Assembly (NCBI GenBank): GCA_905250115.1
Contig: CAJNOI010000088.1
Span: 323,618-387,617, forward strand
Direction of reading: 5' to 3'
DNA: 64,000 nt
DNA from: Adineta steineri
Lineage: Eukaryota > Rotifera > Eurotatoria > Adinetida > Adinetidae
This document shows positions 18,020 to 33,363 of this stretch, piece after piece. The notes beneath the pieces were generated by a model. The model had not been told where the DNA came from. It did no database searches and saw only the letters and a program-made list of their open reading frames with translations. How positions within the stretch are numbered: the stretch's first letter is position 1; each line of letters opens with the position of its first letter. The position numbers were made by a program, and so were the translations under genes.

Positions 18020-21000
18020 ATTATACAATAAAATAACCTATTCAATCTTGAAAATATATTAGAATTAATCTTTTTCTTGTTATGACTAACTTTTATAGAC
18101 AAATAAAATAAAAATAAAGTGTTATTTGAAGTACTATTGTGAATATAATAAGTAGCTTTTATAGAAAATGGAAATATTTATGATAATTATATATCATCAA
18201 CTCTTTTAAAAGAAATTATTTGTCTACTCCTAGTTAGAAAGCTTATTAGTATATTTTTGCATGATATATTCTTTCTACCTGATGTATTAGATAATTTCTT
18301 GTTTAATAGGAAAACAAGACAAAGTTTATCATTCGTGAAAAGTCATAGACCAAAAAATAACTAATTGATTTCAAAACTTTTTTATCATAATGGATTATAG
18401 CAGACGCAGTAGAATAATAATACAATTAAAATTTATATGAAGACGATTTGTATTAGTAATGATTATATTGATCTAACGTCTATAACTAATAATATAGATA
18501 GATTTTGTTTTTGTATGACAGAGACTCTAAAGATTTTTGAATACATATTACGGTTCTGTAGTAGTGGGCGGTGAACGAAAGCAAATGTTCTTTTGTGTTT
18601 GAACAAAAAAACTAATAATAGTCGATACAATGTATAATGAAATCATTAGAAGTGATACTCTTTTTTGTAATATATCTATTGTTGATTTGAATAATAAAGA
18701 ACAGGAAATTGATGTTTTAAAAATAAAATTACTCTGAATGTAGTTCTCGAGTAGTATGTTCTACATAATTTTCTATGATATAAAATATATCATAACCCAT
18801 ATTAGTCTCTATTACCATATATATATATCTTACTAGTTATAAAAATAATAGATGAAATTAATGAATCACAATTTTGTGCTTTCGATGTAGATAAAAAGAG
18901 AACGATTAGAAGTTAACATGGTTTATTATGCACGTTTTACTTTCATGAACTATAATATTTACAGTCTATTAATTCAATTAAAAACACTTGCATTACCGCC
19001 TACGTCTGGTGTTTTTAGAATGACGTTTCAAGTCTCATATAAGAGTCTATTATGAAAATTCATGATGACGTAAATTTTTAATAAAAATTACTGTTTTTTT
19101 TTGAGAAAACAAATAACATCAATATTTTGTCATACTATACCATTTAATATGTAGTCATGGTTTCCAATTGGGGGAGGCGGAGGACTGGGGGATCTAGCCT
19201 TCGCAAAATTCGAAAAGCTGTCTGTCTTTCTGCCAAAATTCTTAAAGTCTTGCTAAAAATTTGGTCAGAAACCTGGTTTTTATGCTATTTTTCCGTCCGA
19301 AACTCCAATAAAAACACTTTTTTGGGGCAAAATTCCGCAGAAAGTGTATAGCTTAAATATTTTCTACGTTATATGCGCCAGAAAACTATATGACGGCACT
19401 TTTTGGCAAAATTTCTGGACTTTCTGCCAAATTTTATCTCCCCGCACTTCTGAAAACAATCAGGAACCCTGTATGTAGTGCCAGATTATCAATTAGGCAT
19501 AAATTATTTTCAACTCTCATAATGAAATATATCCTTCGATGGTTTAAAATTGTTTTTTTTAAATTAGCTGTATGAGTATTCAGTTCTATTTGGATACTAT
19601 AATATGATAAAATTTGTTTTAATGTGTTGTCATACGGTGATCAAATCTATCGCTAAACCAGCAGGCCATTAACAAAAAAATTCAAAATTTCTTAACTATT
19701 ATAATATTATATAATAAAATGATTGATGTTGAAGTCAATTGAAAGGTAAAACGTCAATTAAAATATATGTATCAATAAATATCTTATACCATTTGTCGGA
19801 CAAATCAATATACAATTATATGATATAATAGTTTTATTCAAAAATATTTAACTGAAATTCTTTTGCATTTATATCGTTGAACTAGGCATTCTAATATTTT
19901 TATTCAAGAACTTTTCATGATAATTAACATTTGTAGATAACACAATATATGCCTTCAATTACTGACAAATTTTTATGAATAATATCAAACAACGTATATT
20001 ATTCATTAATTAGAAGAAGACGAGAAAAAAATAATGATGTATGTATATATTTTTTTTATATACATAAGATAAAAATCAAAACATTTTTTATTCTAAACAT
20101 TAATATTCTCCTAAATGTCATTAGTAATTATATTTATATTCCAAAAAAATATCCAATTAATTGTTGTCAAGGACATATTATATTTTATGGTCTATCATTA
20201 ACTATTTTTACAATTTTATTTTACTCATCATAATGATCATCTCATCTCATGGGTTAATTATGATTTGTATAGGCGGAGATTTCGATTAGTTCAGCTATTG
20301 ATAGAAATAAAGACAAACAGAGAGTACGATCGATATAAATAGGTTTGATAGATATTTATGATGGCATCTTTTTCACGACGAGTTACGCATGTATCTAGTC
20401 TGTTTTCAAGACAGAATATATACATAGATATGTATCAGAAACATGAGTTTGATGAATGTTAGTCAGCTGCTAGTTATATGTGTTTGTCGGCGACATCCTA
20501 TCATTGAGTCTAGATATTCTTTTTTTCTTCTCTTTTACTCATAATTATAAATGAATGATAGAGACAATCATCGATCTCCTTTAGTGTCACATAGACATTT
20601 TTAAATGGGAGGATCTTGTCAAAGAAATGAACAGTTCTTTTCTTGTGTTATAATGAATGTATATGTGTTATTTAAGAATAATTTTTGAAAAGGGATTCTT
20701 ATTCTTTGAACGAGCGTTAAAATAGAATAATAATAACAATTGGATATAATCGAAACAAACTGTCGTTGTTATTCCGGCAAGTGTCTATCTATCCCAATGT
20801 ATGTAACACCAATAATCATCCATCTGTCTGTCACTCGTTTCCTTATTTCTTTTCTTTTTCACATTAGATATGTGTTAGAGTCGGTAACGCCCACCCTCGG
20901 GCATACCTATATGGCTCATTTCTATCAAACGAAACCCGTTTCTTTTTCTTTCTTTTTTTTTTGCAAATGACCCAATTATCATTTTGATGTGAAGAAAATG

Positions 21001-22284
21001 AATAACAATAGAAGACTTTGGTATAGGTGATAATTCACATAAAGAATGTCTTCATTCTATTTCATTGGATTTGTAGATTTCGTTCATGAATGACAGTTAC
21101 ACTCGTGTTCATTTTCTTGTCGATTAAATATCATCTAATGTACTCTCTTTCTCTGTCTCTCTCTCTCACTCTCATTCTCTTTTTCATATACTTCGTCTCG
21201 AAAGTGATTTCATTTTATATACATATTCAACCTATACCTATATGATGGTATGTCACACTCATCGTCCCTCTCTTTTTTTTCTCTCTATACTGTCGATTAA
21301 TTCAATGATTGATTGAATATAGAGATAAACAAATATCAACATCATCAAGCAAGTAGATGTAACTAAAATGATGAGAATCTTTCGTTTTTCTTTTTTCGTA
21401 CTATTTAATAAAACTTCTTTTTTTTTACTTGATTTATCTATCGGAAATAATTTTATGATAATCATCATTTATTAATTTATCTTGTATATTGTTCAATATC
21501 GATCTATTCATTTAGAAGAAAAAGAAATAGTTGAAATACCACAGTAGGTGGTATATAAGATGATAAAACAACCCTCAAAACTCGAACTGTTACATCATTC
21601 ATCAGCTTTTATTTCTTCAAACATTGCTACAAATAAAAATTGCCGCCTTAATAATTCGAATATTTCGACAACTAGATATTAACTATTTTATCTTTTATGA
21701 TAGAGAAAAAAACATCTATACTGTTTGTTTCGAATCAACTATCATCGTATACTGAATAATAAAAAAAACCTATTAATTACATTTTTTTCTTCTTCTTCCT
21801 CTCTTTCTTTGTATTTTTTCCAATCAGATAAGACGTTCTTCTCTTTTATCATTGGATAAAATCAACTATTTAGTCAATCAACCAATCCAATTGCAAATAA
21901 CTTCAGGACAAAAAAAAATGCAAAAGAGAGAGAGAGAAAATTGATGTCTCTTACTTTCTCTCATTTCCTCTCGCATGAATGCATTTATCTGATTAGTTGT
22001 TCGAAGAAGAAACTAGAATACAGAAATTGCCTTGCACATCGAACCATAAAAAAAGAAAGAGACAGCGCGAAAAGGAAGTAAGTAATAACAAAAAGAAAAA
22101 AAAGAAAAGAATCTTGCGATCTACCCAGTCATACATAGAAAAAATAGCTGTTGTTATCTATGTTACCGGTCGACGCGTGTAACTTGTAGTTTCAACAAAA
22201 GATCCTATCGTAGACAAGATATCAAAAATTTCGATAAATCCTTTTCTATTATCATTACATTCTTTATTCAATTAGATTATATAA
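18020..22284. other. Gene-poor region upstream of the GATA factor
   Basis: About 4.3 kb without a convincing coding frame. It contains the transposon-like patch at 19157-19470 and CT-rich microsatellite-like tracts near 21140-21280 and 21930-21960. The part nearest 22285 may hold the GATA promoter and enhancers, but I could not pick out specific sites. Confidence 0.5.
19157..19470. mobile_element. Possible degraded DNA transposon
   Basis: Base composition shifts abruptly: GGGGGAGGCGGAGGACTGGG follows long AT-rich sequence. The left edge has GGTTTCCAATTG, and the reverse complement of the right edge gives AGGGTTCCTGATTG, a weak inverted match. TTTCTGCCAAA recurs inside (near 19229 and 19428). 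No clear target-site duplication was found. Its short open frames look like chance. Confidence 0.35.
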
Positions 22285-23830
<1,546 letters not shown>

Positions 23831-26800
23831 AATCTATATATACTAAGAAAGAAAAATCTGTCTTATTTTTTTATTTCATATTCTTTCTCTCTATATAAAT
23901 TTTCTTTCGCATGTTGTACATTGTGTTTGTTCATTTATATCAAAAGTCTTGTTTTTCTTTTTTTTTTTGGTCTTCATTCTCTAATATAGCAGTAATAGAT
24001 TCTGCCTCAAGCTTTTCGTCATTCCATAAAAGATAGATATCACAAATATGCAGCAAGCTGTTTTAGCCTCTCGTCTCTCTCTCTCTTCTCTACACGTCTA
24101 TAACCGTTAAACGATGATCACTACTAACATGGATATCTATCTATTTATCTATCTATCAATCGATCTATCTATTTCTTGTCGCCCGAGGACACTCCATCTT
24201 CTTCTTATACTACGTTTGTTCATTGAATCATCTAGGTAAACATCACCATATGGACACCGTTATGGTTGAGTTCATTAGCGGTATATAGAAGAAGAAATGA
24301 CACGATATGGGCGGGCAAGTCAATCGAATAAATGAAAAATCTCATTTTGTAAATGTATAATAATGAAAAGAAAAGAAAAACAATACTCTACATAATAGAT
24401 ATAAAGAAATTGATTAATAAATTCATCATCAAGGTCTTCTTTTATATGGAGAAGAAACTGAATACATTCTTTTTATTATCAATCTTATTCAATGTAATCA
24501 ACACATATACTAAATTGATGATTTCTGATAGTCATATTAGCTGATGTATTAATCCGATTTGATGTAGAAAATGTTAATGAAAGAATATAATCGTTAATGA
24601 TTGAGTCATGATTACAGGTACGTGTAAACTTCACATCGAATAATCATTTTCTTTCTTTTTCATCTTATATACATGCCAATGTTGTCGGCATCATTTCTAG
24701 TAATTTCGTTTTTTTTATTGCCTCTACCCACCACCATTCATTACTCGCTGTGTGTTGTCGACATAAATGTGCTAACGATACAAAATATCGAACCGATAAT
24801 CGATAGTATTGTTTGATGATGTGCTATTCTTTTTTCTTGTTCTTCTTCAATCATTATCAGCTATTCTCATCATCAAGGCTATGTTGGCATGTTCGTGTCA
24901 GTTACGCATCAATCGCTATTGGATCCACCGGTTCTTCTTTCTATATATCGGCAGGGTGTGGTTATCACTATCTATTCCTTTTTTTTGTAGAAAAAAAAGA
25001 AAAGGATACATAACCCGACACCATCTGTAGATTTAACTTTGACCAGAAGGCAATTGAACACGACACCATTAAGCTAGGTATTATACACAATAATGTTTAA
25101 ACACGAAACCATCGAGTGACAAAATCGTATTTATCTCTTCTTTTTGTTTTTTCTACTTGTTTGATCTTCTTTTTTAACACCTAAACACAACAGAATCGAT
25201 TTGCTTCATTGAACACAAAACCAATAGTTCATTAGATTTGACACATGTATTGTCTATATATGGATGGGAAAGATGAGATAAAAAAAGAATGAATGCTTCT
25301 TAATAAAATGTGTTAAAATTAAGTAGATATTTAACAATTTGGTTTTTATTCTTTTTTCTATTTTGTTATAAATAAAGATTCACAAAACTGACATGCTGGG
25401 CAATTAGCAAGACTCTTTTCTCCAATATAAACATTGCCGTTATGTTCAATTCATTAGTACCCAACGGCGAAATTCAGCTATCGTTGATCTCTATTCAGCT
25501 AGTAGATAATAGTCATGTAATTCCATGGAGAGAGAGAGAGTGGATGGGTAAAAGAAATAGACTGGAATGAAAACATCACGCAGACAAATACAAGCAAATG
25601 TGTTACATGATGAACTGATCGATCCCTAAAGCACTATTGATCGTTCATCGGATCTCTTCTTTTTTTTTTGTTTTCTATGATTTATTATATCCTTAGTTGA
25701 ACAACAAACTAAATAATTAGCTTTCTAATAATGATAAGACAAGTCGAGTGTAAGACAAGATAAGGAAGAAAGAAGACTTAGTAATAGTCTGGTTGACGGA
25801 ATGCACTTATGTTAAGAACAAAAGCGGTATGACTTTGATCAATAAACATAGAGGAAAAATATTTTGTCTATTAAAAAACAATAGGAAATAAATTAATGTT
25901 CGATTTTTGAATTCTCATTCGTAAATTTGATAAGCATCAAAGAGTTGTGCTTTATAGTATCTTTTATTTTCTCATACTATATTGTACTACCAATGAAATT
26001 CTTCATGACAATATTTTACTTATACTAAAAGTAATATATAAAATGATGATATTGTAAACTAATTGCATGTACCTTGATGAAAAAAGTAAATTATCATTAT
26101 GAACGCATTTCTATTTTTTTCTTCATTTGTAATTTATTGATTAGTATCATCAATATAACTAATAGATGAATGTAAACGAAATATTTTCGACAATTTTCTA
26201 TGGCCTTTTAGTAACTATTTATATATAGTTTCATCATTATTATACTTTGATCTATTTAGATAAGAATATCAATTTATGCATTTGAATAAAAATGTCGTAT
26301 TTTTATTAATAATACTATTAAAATTACATTAGCTTATTTTTTCATTTATTTGAACGATATTTTGAAATGAATAACATTTTCTAAGAAGACTTTTCATATT
26401 TATTGAATTATTGTTATACTTGAATGAAGAGTAAAACTTAGAATTTACGAAAAATATACTTTCTACATCTATGAAACTGAAGAATAAACATTTTCCTATA
26501 AAATCAAAGATTTAAACTCACGATGGTTTTTACTTAGTCATAATGTAGTTAGTGAAAAATCAATCGAGTTTTTTCTTACAGTTGATATTCTAAAAATACC
26601 ATAACTACATGCAAAAATCTAATACAGTATTATTGATTTCGAATCTTATTGAAAGCTGTTTCAGCAAGCGATGGCGCCAGGAATCTTGACTAGGGTGGGC
26701 TCAAACAATTTCAGGATGGGCTGAGCTCACCCCAGCCCATCCTTGGCGCCGCCACTAATTTCAGCTACCTGTTTGAAAATTGATTTAAATTTTCAGATAT

Positions 26801-27190
26801 TTTCTTCTGATATCTAACGCCATCTATAGGACTTTAATTCCATTGATTTATTTCTATCAAATATTTTCGACCTATCCATCCTCTATAGTTTTCATTCCTG
26901 TCGCTTTTTTTTTATAACAGTGTCGTCATCATCTGACGTTTTTGTAATGTATTTGTGTAGAGCCTAGATAGCAGCAGCTGTAATACTAATAATAACGATA
27001 AAAACAACAACAGTGAGAAGAAAGAATTATCTCTTCGAGGTTGATTATTTATCTGTCAAATTTAAGAAAAACAAAGTTTTTCTTTTTTTCAATTTATTAC
27101 TAGAGATACAATATTAGAATTCTATCATGATATTATTAAAATAGTTTTGTATATGTATCGAACGGATAATATATCTTATTTCCGATTCCA
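23831..27190. other. Gene-poor region downstream of the GATA factor
   Basis: About 3.4 kb of AT-rich sequence. It starts with the GATA 3' untranslated region, has a CTAT-repeat tract near 24128-24175 and a small hAT-like element at 26667-26758. I see no convincing coding frame. Confidence 0.55.
26667..26758. mobile_element. Tiny hAT-like MITE (92 bp)
   Basis: The left end AGCGATGGCGCCAGGA pairs with the reverse complement of the right end (TTAGTGGCGGCGCCAAGGA) as an imperfect terminal inverted repeat. GC-rich subterminal arms also pair (GGGTGGGCTCA with TGAGCTCACCCC). It is flanked by TTTCAGCA and TTTCAGCT, an 8-bp duplication with one mismatch, as made by hAT transposases. No coding capacity. 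Confidence 0.6.
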
Positions 27191-30100
27191 ATGAACTTTC
27201 ATTATTCAAAAAATACGACGCACCGTCCACAAAATACTTCTTCACAGTAAGTTACAATCTATTTTGTCTTCATTTTCTTAAAAGAAAAAAAAGAAAGTGA
27301 GTTCATTATACTAATGAATATATTTCATATGTAAATTAGTTTCAACGAAGACGCACGCTGTGATAACGAAGTTAATTTAATTTTGGAAAAAAATTACAAT
27401 CAAAAACTTTTTGAACAATCGATTTATCCTGAACAAACGCAACAACCACAACAACAATCAAGGTAAACTTTCACATCTATGCATATTCATAATTATTCAA
27501 TGTATATTTTTTTGTTTATAGTGTCGTCGTAAATCAAACAGATCAATATTATTTTATGCCAATTCGCGAACAAAGTTCAACAATGGCTTTACATACCAAT
27601 AACAACTCAAATGGTAAATATAAAACTTCTATTTGACTGAACCCTGAGTCTTCTTTTCTTTGATAAGTTAACACTAGTGGTTTAAAATATAAGATCCATT
27701 GACAACAGAAAAAAAAACAGTAACTTTAATATACGTTACTGTTTTGAAATAAGCCTTTTCCTAGAGAATATACTTAATTAGTACATATTTTATTGTTTTT
27801 TTTATTAGAAACGGTCATAGGTCACCTATGACATGCTTTAATCCAAGGTTAATCATTTTCTCAGTGATCCAATTCAAGATCTACTGATGTTAATATATTT
27901 TGATTTGTACTTGTTGAAATGATGGTAACAATCATTTCATTCTTTACAAATCATAAGATGATATGATCAAAATACAAATTGAAAGTGCAATATGTCGTGA
28001 CTCCATCCGTCACGGCCTCTGATTTTGATAGTCATCAATTAAGAGGAAACGATTTTGCACAGCTTTATTATCTTAAAAATATATCTCTAGATAGTTGGAA
28101 CAATAAAATGACGTTAACCTTGTTCATATACTGTTTCGAAAAAAAATTAATTATATTATATTTCATTGGAATAAATATAACATCTATATCTTCCTAAAAA
28201 TTTTCATCAATTAATCCATAGTTATTTTCTATTGAAATATTTCATCAAGATTTCTATTTTTTTCTGTTAAATTTTATTCAATCTAAGATAGAATGTCAAG
28301 GACGATGTATGAAATATTCTTTGAATAATTTTAGTAGTCGATAATACATCAATTTCAACAAGTAATCATGATAAACCGTCCAAACATGATTTATTTGATT
28401 ATTCTACAACAACATCAAAGACAAGTTCATTTGCTTCAACATCATTAAATAAAGGAAATAATAATTATCATTTGGATGATACTGATCTTGCTGGACTATT
28501 TGCATCATCTATTGTTTCAATATCCCGATCAACTACAGCTATTGATAATAAGAATGATATGACAGATAATCCAAATACATTAGATGATTTCTTTTTTCAA
28601 CAAGTTAGTGAAATTGTTTGTTCGCCTCAACAAAATGTTGGACCACCACCAGGCTTTGAAAATTTTCATTTTGATGCATCATCATCGGATAGTTTAACAA
28701 CAGTATCATCAATTAATGCTGCTAATGTTGTTCAATCACAAGTCTCTACTTCAGATACAATCAATTTTAGTCAGTTATTACCATCGACCAACGTCGGTAA
28801 ATATTATTAGAAAAATATTTCGTTTTTTGATTTATTTTCATCAAATATTTCAAAGTATATTTAGATACTCAACAGCAAACATCAATTGGTGGTAATGTTC
28901 GTTCATCGTCATCATCTCATTCATCATATACATCCGATGATCAAACAATTTTTTTTCCAATGGCTGCTCATCCTTATTCATCACCAAGTCAGATTTTTCC
29001 CATTAATACAAGTGTATCAGCAGCAACAAATTCAATAAATTCGAATGCGAAACCATTTATACCCAATAGTCTTTCAAATCATGAGAAACAATTTAATTCA
29101 TATGATAAAAATCGTTCTATAAGTCCGAAACCAACAATAATGGCCGATACTGATACAATATTAAAAGGTGGAGATGCTACACCAAGCCATGTATTTGCAT
29201 CACCAACTTCATTTTTTAGTAATAGTCATGCAGGTATGTAATTATTAAAGTTATTTGATATATATAAAATATAACTAATATATATTTTCATAGATTTTGC
29301 TCCAGCAAAACCATCATCGAATAAAACCTCATCTACAAATCGTCAATCATCATCATCAACTTCATCATCAACATCATCTTCGATTGATGAAGCACTTAGT
29401 CAACTAAGCCAACAACATTCACATGCACGAGCACAAACAACTAACAAATTATTTTCCGATGAATCATTATCAATATTCAATTTTCCTCAACCAAAAACGA
29501 CATCAACACATATTGATAAACAACAACGAGCAGTATGTGATAATATTAATTTTCTTGCTTCAATGGCAGCTGGTTCAACACCAGTAACACCCGAATCACC
29601 TTGGCAAAAAACAACTCATTCCAGTTCGAATTTACAACCTAAAATACAATCAATACGTCAACAACAAACTATTTTACCACAATCACCTGCAACAAGTTCT
29701 TCTTTTAATATGCAAGAATTACAAGATAGTTTAAATGAACTTTGTTATCGTGGTTTTGATGAACTCAATGCTCTTATACAAGAACAACGATGGGTAAGGT
29801 TAAATTTCAAACATGATGAACAATCTATTATCTGATGTACTTATACATGCAAGTCGTTTCCTTGAAGAAAATAATCTGATAGCGTCAATAGATGACACTA
29901 AGGTTTTCAATTATTAGTCTTTACTGTATTAATGTCTTTCTTCCTGACCTTAAGAGATTCGGCCCTCTATTTTTCTTGTTTTCTATTTGTATATTCCATA
30001 ATATTTTCTCCATTTCTTTTGTTTTCGCTCTATCGGAATTGACAAACTATTATTATTTTTTCTTATCTATCAAGAGACCTTCTTACTTCCTTTGTCTTAT

Positions 30101-33100
30101 TATGTATCATAAATACTGAATGGTTATCATTTAATTTACATAATAATCTGTGAGTAAGAACAACGCATAACTGAAAAAGACGGAATATTATCTAATTAGT
30201 TTTAATATAAAATCGAATATACTATTGTTGAAAGCTTATGAAATAACTGTCTAATATATTCAATTCCCTTTTGACTCATTGATCATTATTTTATTAAATT
30301 CTTGAGGATGTGGGTGGGTAAGGATGCGGATGTGAATGTCAATGAGGGCGAGGTAGAAAGGGTTTGTTTTGATTTCAAACCTCCATCCACACGCTCGTTT
30401 ACAAGTGTCATCGTTCGTATACTCAAAGTCTTTTTACTTTGTATCAATCATCCGATTGTCTTTGTTCGTATTAATTTTATCATTTATATATATGAATGTT
30501 TTATATTTAGGTACAAAATTATCTAAATTTGAATTCATCATCATTGCCAACATCTAATTCACCATTAGTAAATATAAATGGTGCAAGTTCTTGTTCATCA
30601 CGTATATTGATTGTACCAGAATATTTTATATTTAAATGTAAAAAAGTTGAAGTTACTGTAAGTTATTTAATTATTAAATTCTATTTATTGATTATTATCT
30701 ATATAGGCATGTCATGTTTATGATGTATTAGCTACTGGACGACCGGAATTACGTTTACGAGATTTAATGTTTGTTTTTAAATCATGGAGAGAAACAATTG
30801 CAAATGCCGAATTTGTTCATCAAGAAGAAGAAGTGAAATTAAGATTGAATACGGAACATTTTCCTTCATACTATATGAATGAAACAATTCTACAAGCAGG
30901 TAGATAAAGAATTAATTAGGATTTTATTTTATTCTATCTGGAGAATACTAGAGTTTAAACATCAGATGAATTCCACTATTTTTAGTAATGTCATTCAGTA
31001 CGATTCTTTTAGATTAGATCCTTGTTATACTCATAAGAGAGTACATCCTAGGTGGTCTAATTGTATATCTTCGGTATAATTAGAACAGCGGAAGTCTGAT
31101 ACATTTAAATAATAGTCTGATTGCATCACTTGTTCTTCTTCCTTATTCTAATTTGAAAATTCAGATATGAAATTTTCATTAGCTTAATATTCAGTCGAAA
31201 AAGACCTAGTCAGTCATAGGAATATAAGAAGTAAGACAAATTATTTATTAAGCATAGACATATATATATATCTGCTTATAATAAATGAGTTAGCTATATT
31301 TATCCCAGGATGGATAGTATCAAATAATAATTCTAGATCTAGCCTCGTTAGTCTATACAGGAAACAAACTGAATTTCGTAGTCTTCAAAGATAATTAGAT
31401 CTATATTTAAGTATAATATAACTTAAACAATTTCTACTCAATTATACTTCTGTATAGGATATAAACTTCCGTGATAGTATAAGTTGATATTTGCCTGATT
31501 AGGAAATATATTATATATAACACAAAACAATTTATAATAAATTGAATGTTTAAAAGTCATTCATTCAAATAAGGACAAGAATTTAATGCAGCTTTCTTCT
31601 AGAAATTATATAGTCTAATGTTTTTGGTATTTTTCTAAAAATTTAGCAATAGCTTGTATCTTTTGTTTCAAACTATATGAATTACTATTAACAGACCTTT
31701 TTGTTCCTTTTGATATTAAGATACATTACTCAACAATTAATTCACTTCCATTGAAACGAAAAAAATACTTCAATTTCATAAGAGTTTTTCTATAAATATA
31801 TTCTTCAATTTATATGCTAGTCTATATCTTTTTTTTAAACATATTGAATGATCTCATTGTAAACTTAATCAAGAATATAGAGATGGAATAAACTAGAAGT
31901 GTAAACGGAAATTAATTAAGAAAGATGTTTATATTTTTAGTAGACTGCATTTATTAATGTAGAAGTCCCTTATGAGTTCTAGATGAATACATTTGTTTTA
32001 TTTTTAAGTAGAAATATAAAAAAAAGCACTCCTCTAAATGATACTGTATCAAACATTTATGAAAAATTTACTTGATGAATTTCTCAGAAATCGATCTCAG
32101 ACCTATACCATCATGTTTAACTGAGCTATTCACTAAACAAGATTAAGAAATAGTTTATTGGGCTAACTAAGTACTATAAGTATAAATTTTTTTGTCTGAA
32201 TGCAGTGCGGTACTGAGCATCTATTTTTAACAATCCCTACTTTTTAAGTGGAAAAAAGAATAACAAGAGGAAGGTCTCACAAAATCCTTAAAAAATGAGT
32301 GCTCATTAAATGTTTATGCGTGTGCATGTATAATGAATAAAAGAAATTAATTAAAAAAAACGACTCTGTACTAAACTACAGCTTGATATGCTGTTTCAAA
32401 TATAAGAAGTAGATGATAAAATTTTGCCTCAAAATACAAAAACCGATTAAAAAATGATGTTGTTTATGAGAACAGGGAGAAGGCTTTAATAATCACAAAC
32501 ATTGAATAGAAAAAATTCATAATCTTTTTATGGTTAAATGTTAATTTTATTAGTACATAAATAAAATAAGATAAGGATATCAAGCGTCAGACAGTTGATT
32601 AATAATTAAAAAAATTCCTAGATGCACTAATTACCACGGCTCAAAATAGAAAAAAACACATATCAACCTCTTGATAATAATATATTGTATTAAATATACG
32701 TCTACGAACGTGTATCATAGTAATATAGAGGCGTATAGCGCTTTTTTTACCTCATGCTAACCGAACCTCGAGTATCGGATGAAACGTTTGTAGTATAAAC
32801 GATTTTCAATAGAATATCTTATTGAATCTAGTAGGTAGCATAACAGAATTGTATAATTACAATAATGTTTGATTCTATGATATTAAAATAAAAACTACTT
32901 TTATTATGGCACAGTCATAAAGAACATTAATTACTTGTGTCATGCATTATTTATATTATTTAATGTAGCTTTATAAAACTTAAAAATTTTTATGAATAAA
33001 ATCAAACGTTCAATAACTCTATAGTTTTTTCTAATACTAAAATATCGATTTAGAGAACTAGAAACAACTTACTCCGCAATTTTTGAATCTATTGTTTAAT

Positions 33101-33363
33101 TAATCATTTGTTTGTTTGTTACAGCTTTTGAACGAGTTTATCTCGTAATTCGACAATTAGTCAGTATGACACAACAAGCTCGTGCTGCTTTTCAATATGC
33201 TACATTAAATGTCTTTCAAATGTCATCTCGACAAACAAGTCAAACATCGTCGAATTTATCTCAGTCATCAAATTCTATTGCACTCGCTCAACTACAAGCA
33301 ATGCAACAACCAAAATCATCATCAACTCATCGTATTGGTGGTTCTATGCGTGCAACACCTTAA
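27191..33363 (+). CDS. Ser/Thr/Gln/Asn-rich protein with conserved-looking C-terminal domain
   Basis: Nine exons in phase (27191-27246, 27340-27462, 27522-27613, 28335-28796, 28865-29233, 29294-29793, 30511-30657, 30707-30899, 33125-33363) give 726 residues. Residues 1-500 are low-complexity and probably disordered, with polyGln and polySer tracts. From about residue 510 the character changes: a helical stretch (LQDSLNELCYRGFDELNALI), then ILIVPEYFIFKCKKVEVTA, a DVLATGRPELRLRDLMFVFK segment, and SWRETIANAEFVHQEEEVKL, up to a helix with AFERVYLVIRQLVSMTQQ. The ordered end suggests a binding domain on a flexible scaffold, perhaps in RNA or chromatin regulation, but I cannot name the family. The last intron (30900-33124) is 2.2 kb, very long for this genome. 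The start ATG is the first in frame after AT-rich leader; an upstream exon is possible. Confidence 0.7.
27814..27832. promoter_or_regulatory. Perfect 19-bp palindrome containing AGGTCA half-sites
   Basis: GTCATAGGT-C-ACCTATGAC has perfect 9-bp arms. The left side also reads GGTCATAGGTCA, a direct repeat of the nuclear-receptor half-site with one spacer base. It lies in intron 3 of the Ser/Thr-rich gene. A regulatory role is only a possibility. Confidence 0.25.
30303..30400. repeat. GT-rich dispersed repeat fragment
   Basis: GAGGATGTGGGTGGGTAAGG and GCGGATGTGAATG are followed by a C-rich counterpart (CCTCCATCCACAC) about 50 bp later, giving a loose inverted repeat. The motif resembles copies at 37056-37114, 37430-37482 and 56724-56768. 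It lies in an intron of the Ser/Thr-rich gene. Confidence 0.45.

Noticed and set aside
19157..19575. Two plus-strand frames of about 60 codons in the compositional island
   Set aside because: No start context, no splice partners and repeated nucleotide motifs; a decayed repeat is more likely than a gene.
24809..25030. Overlapping Phe/Leu/Ser-rich frames downstream of GATA
   Set aside because: Driven by T-rich sequence; two frames overlap over the same bases and neither resembles a protein domain.
29892..30119. Phe/Leu-rich frame in the intron of the Ser/Thr-rich gene
   Set aside because: Lies between two exons in phase; it is AT-rich intron translated by chance.
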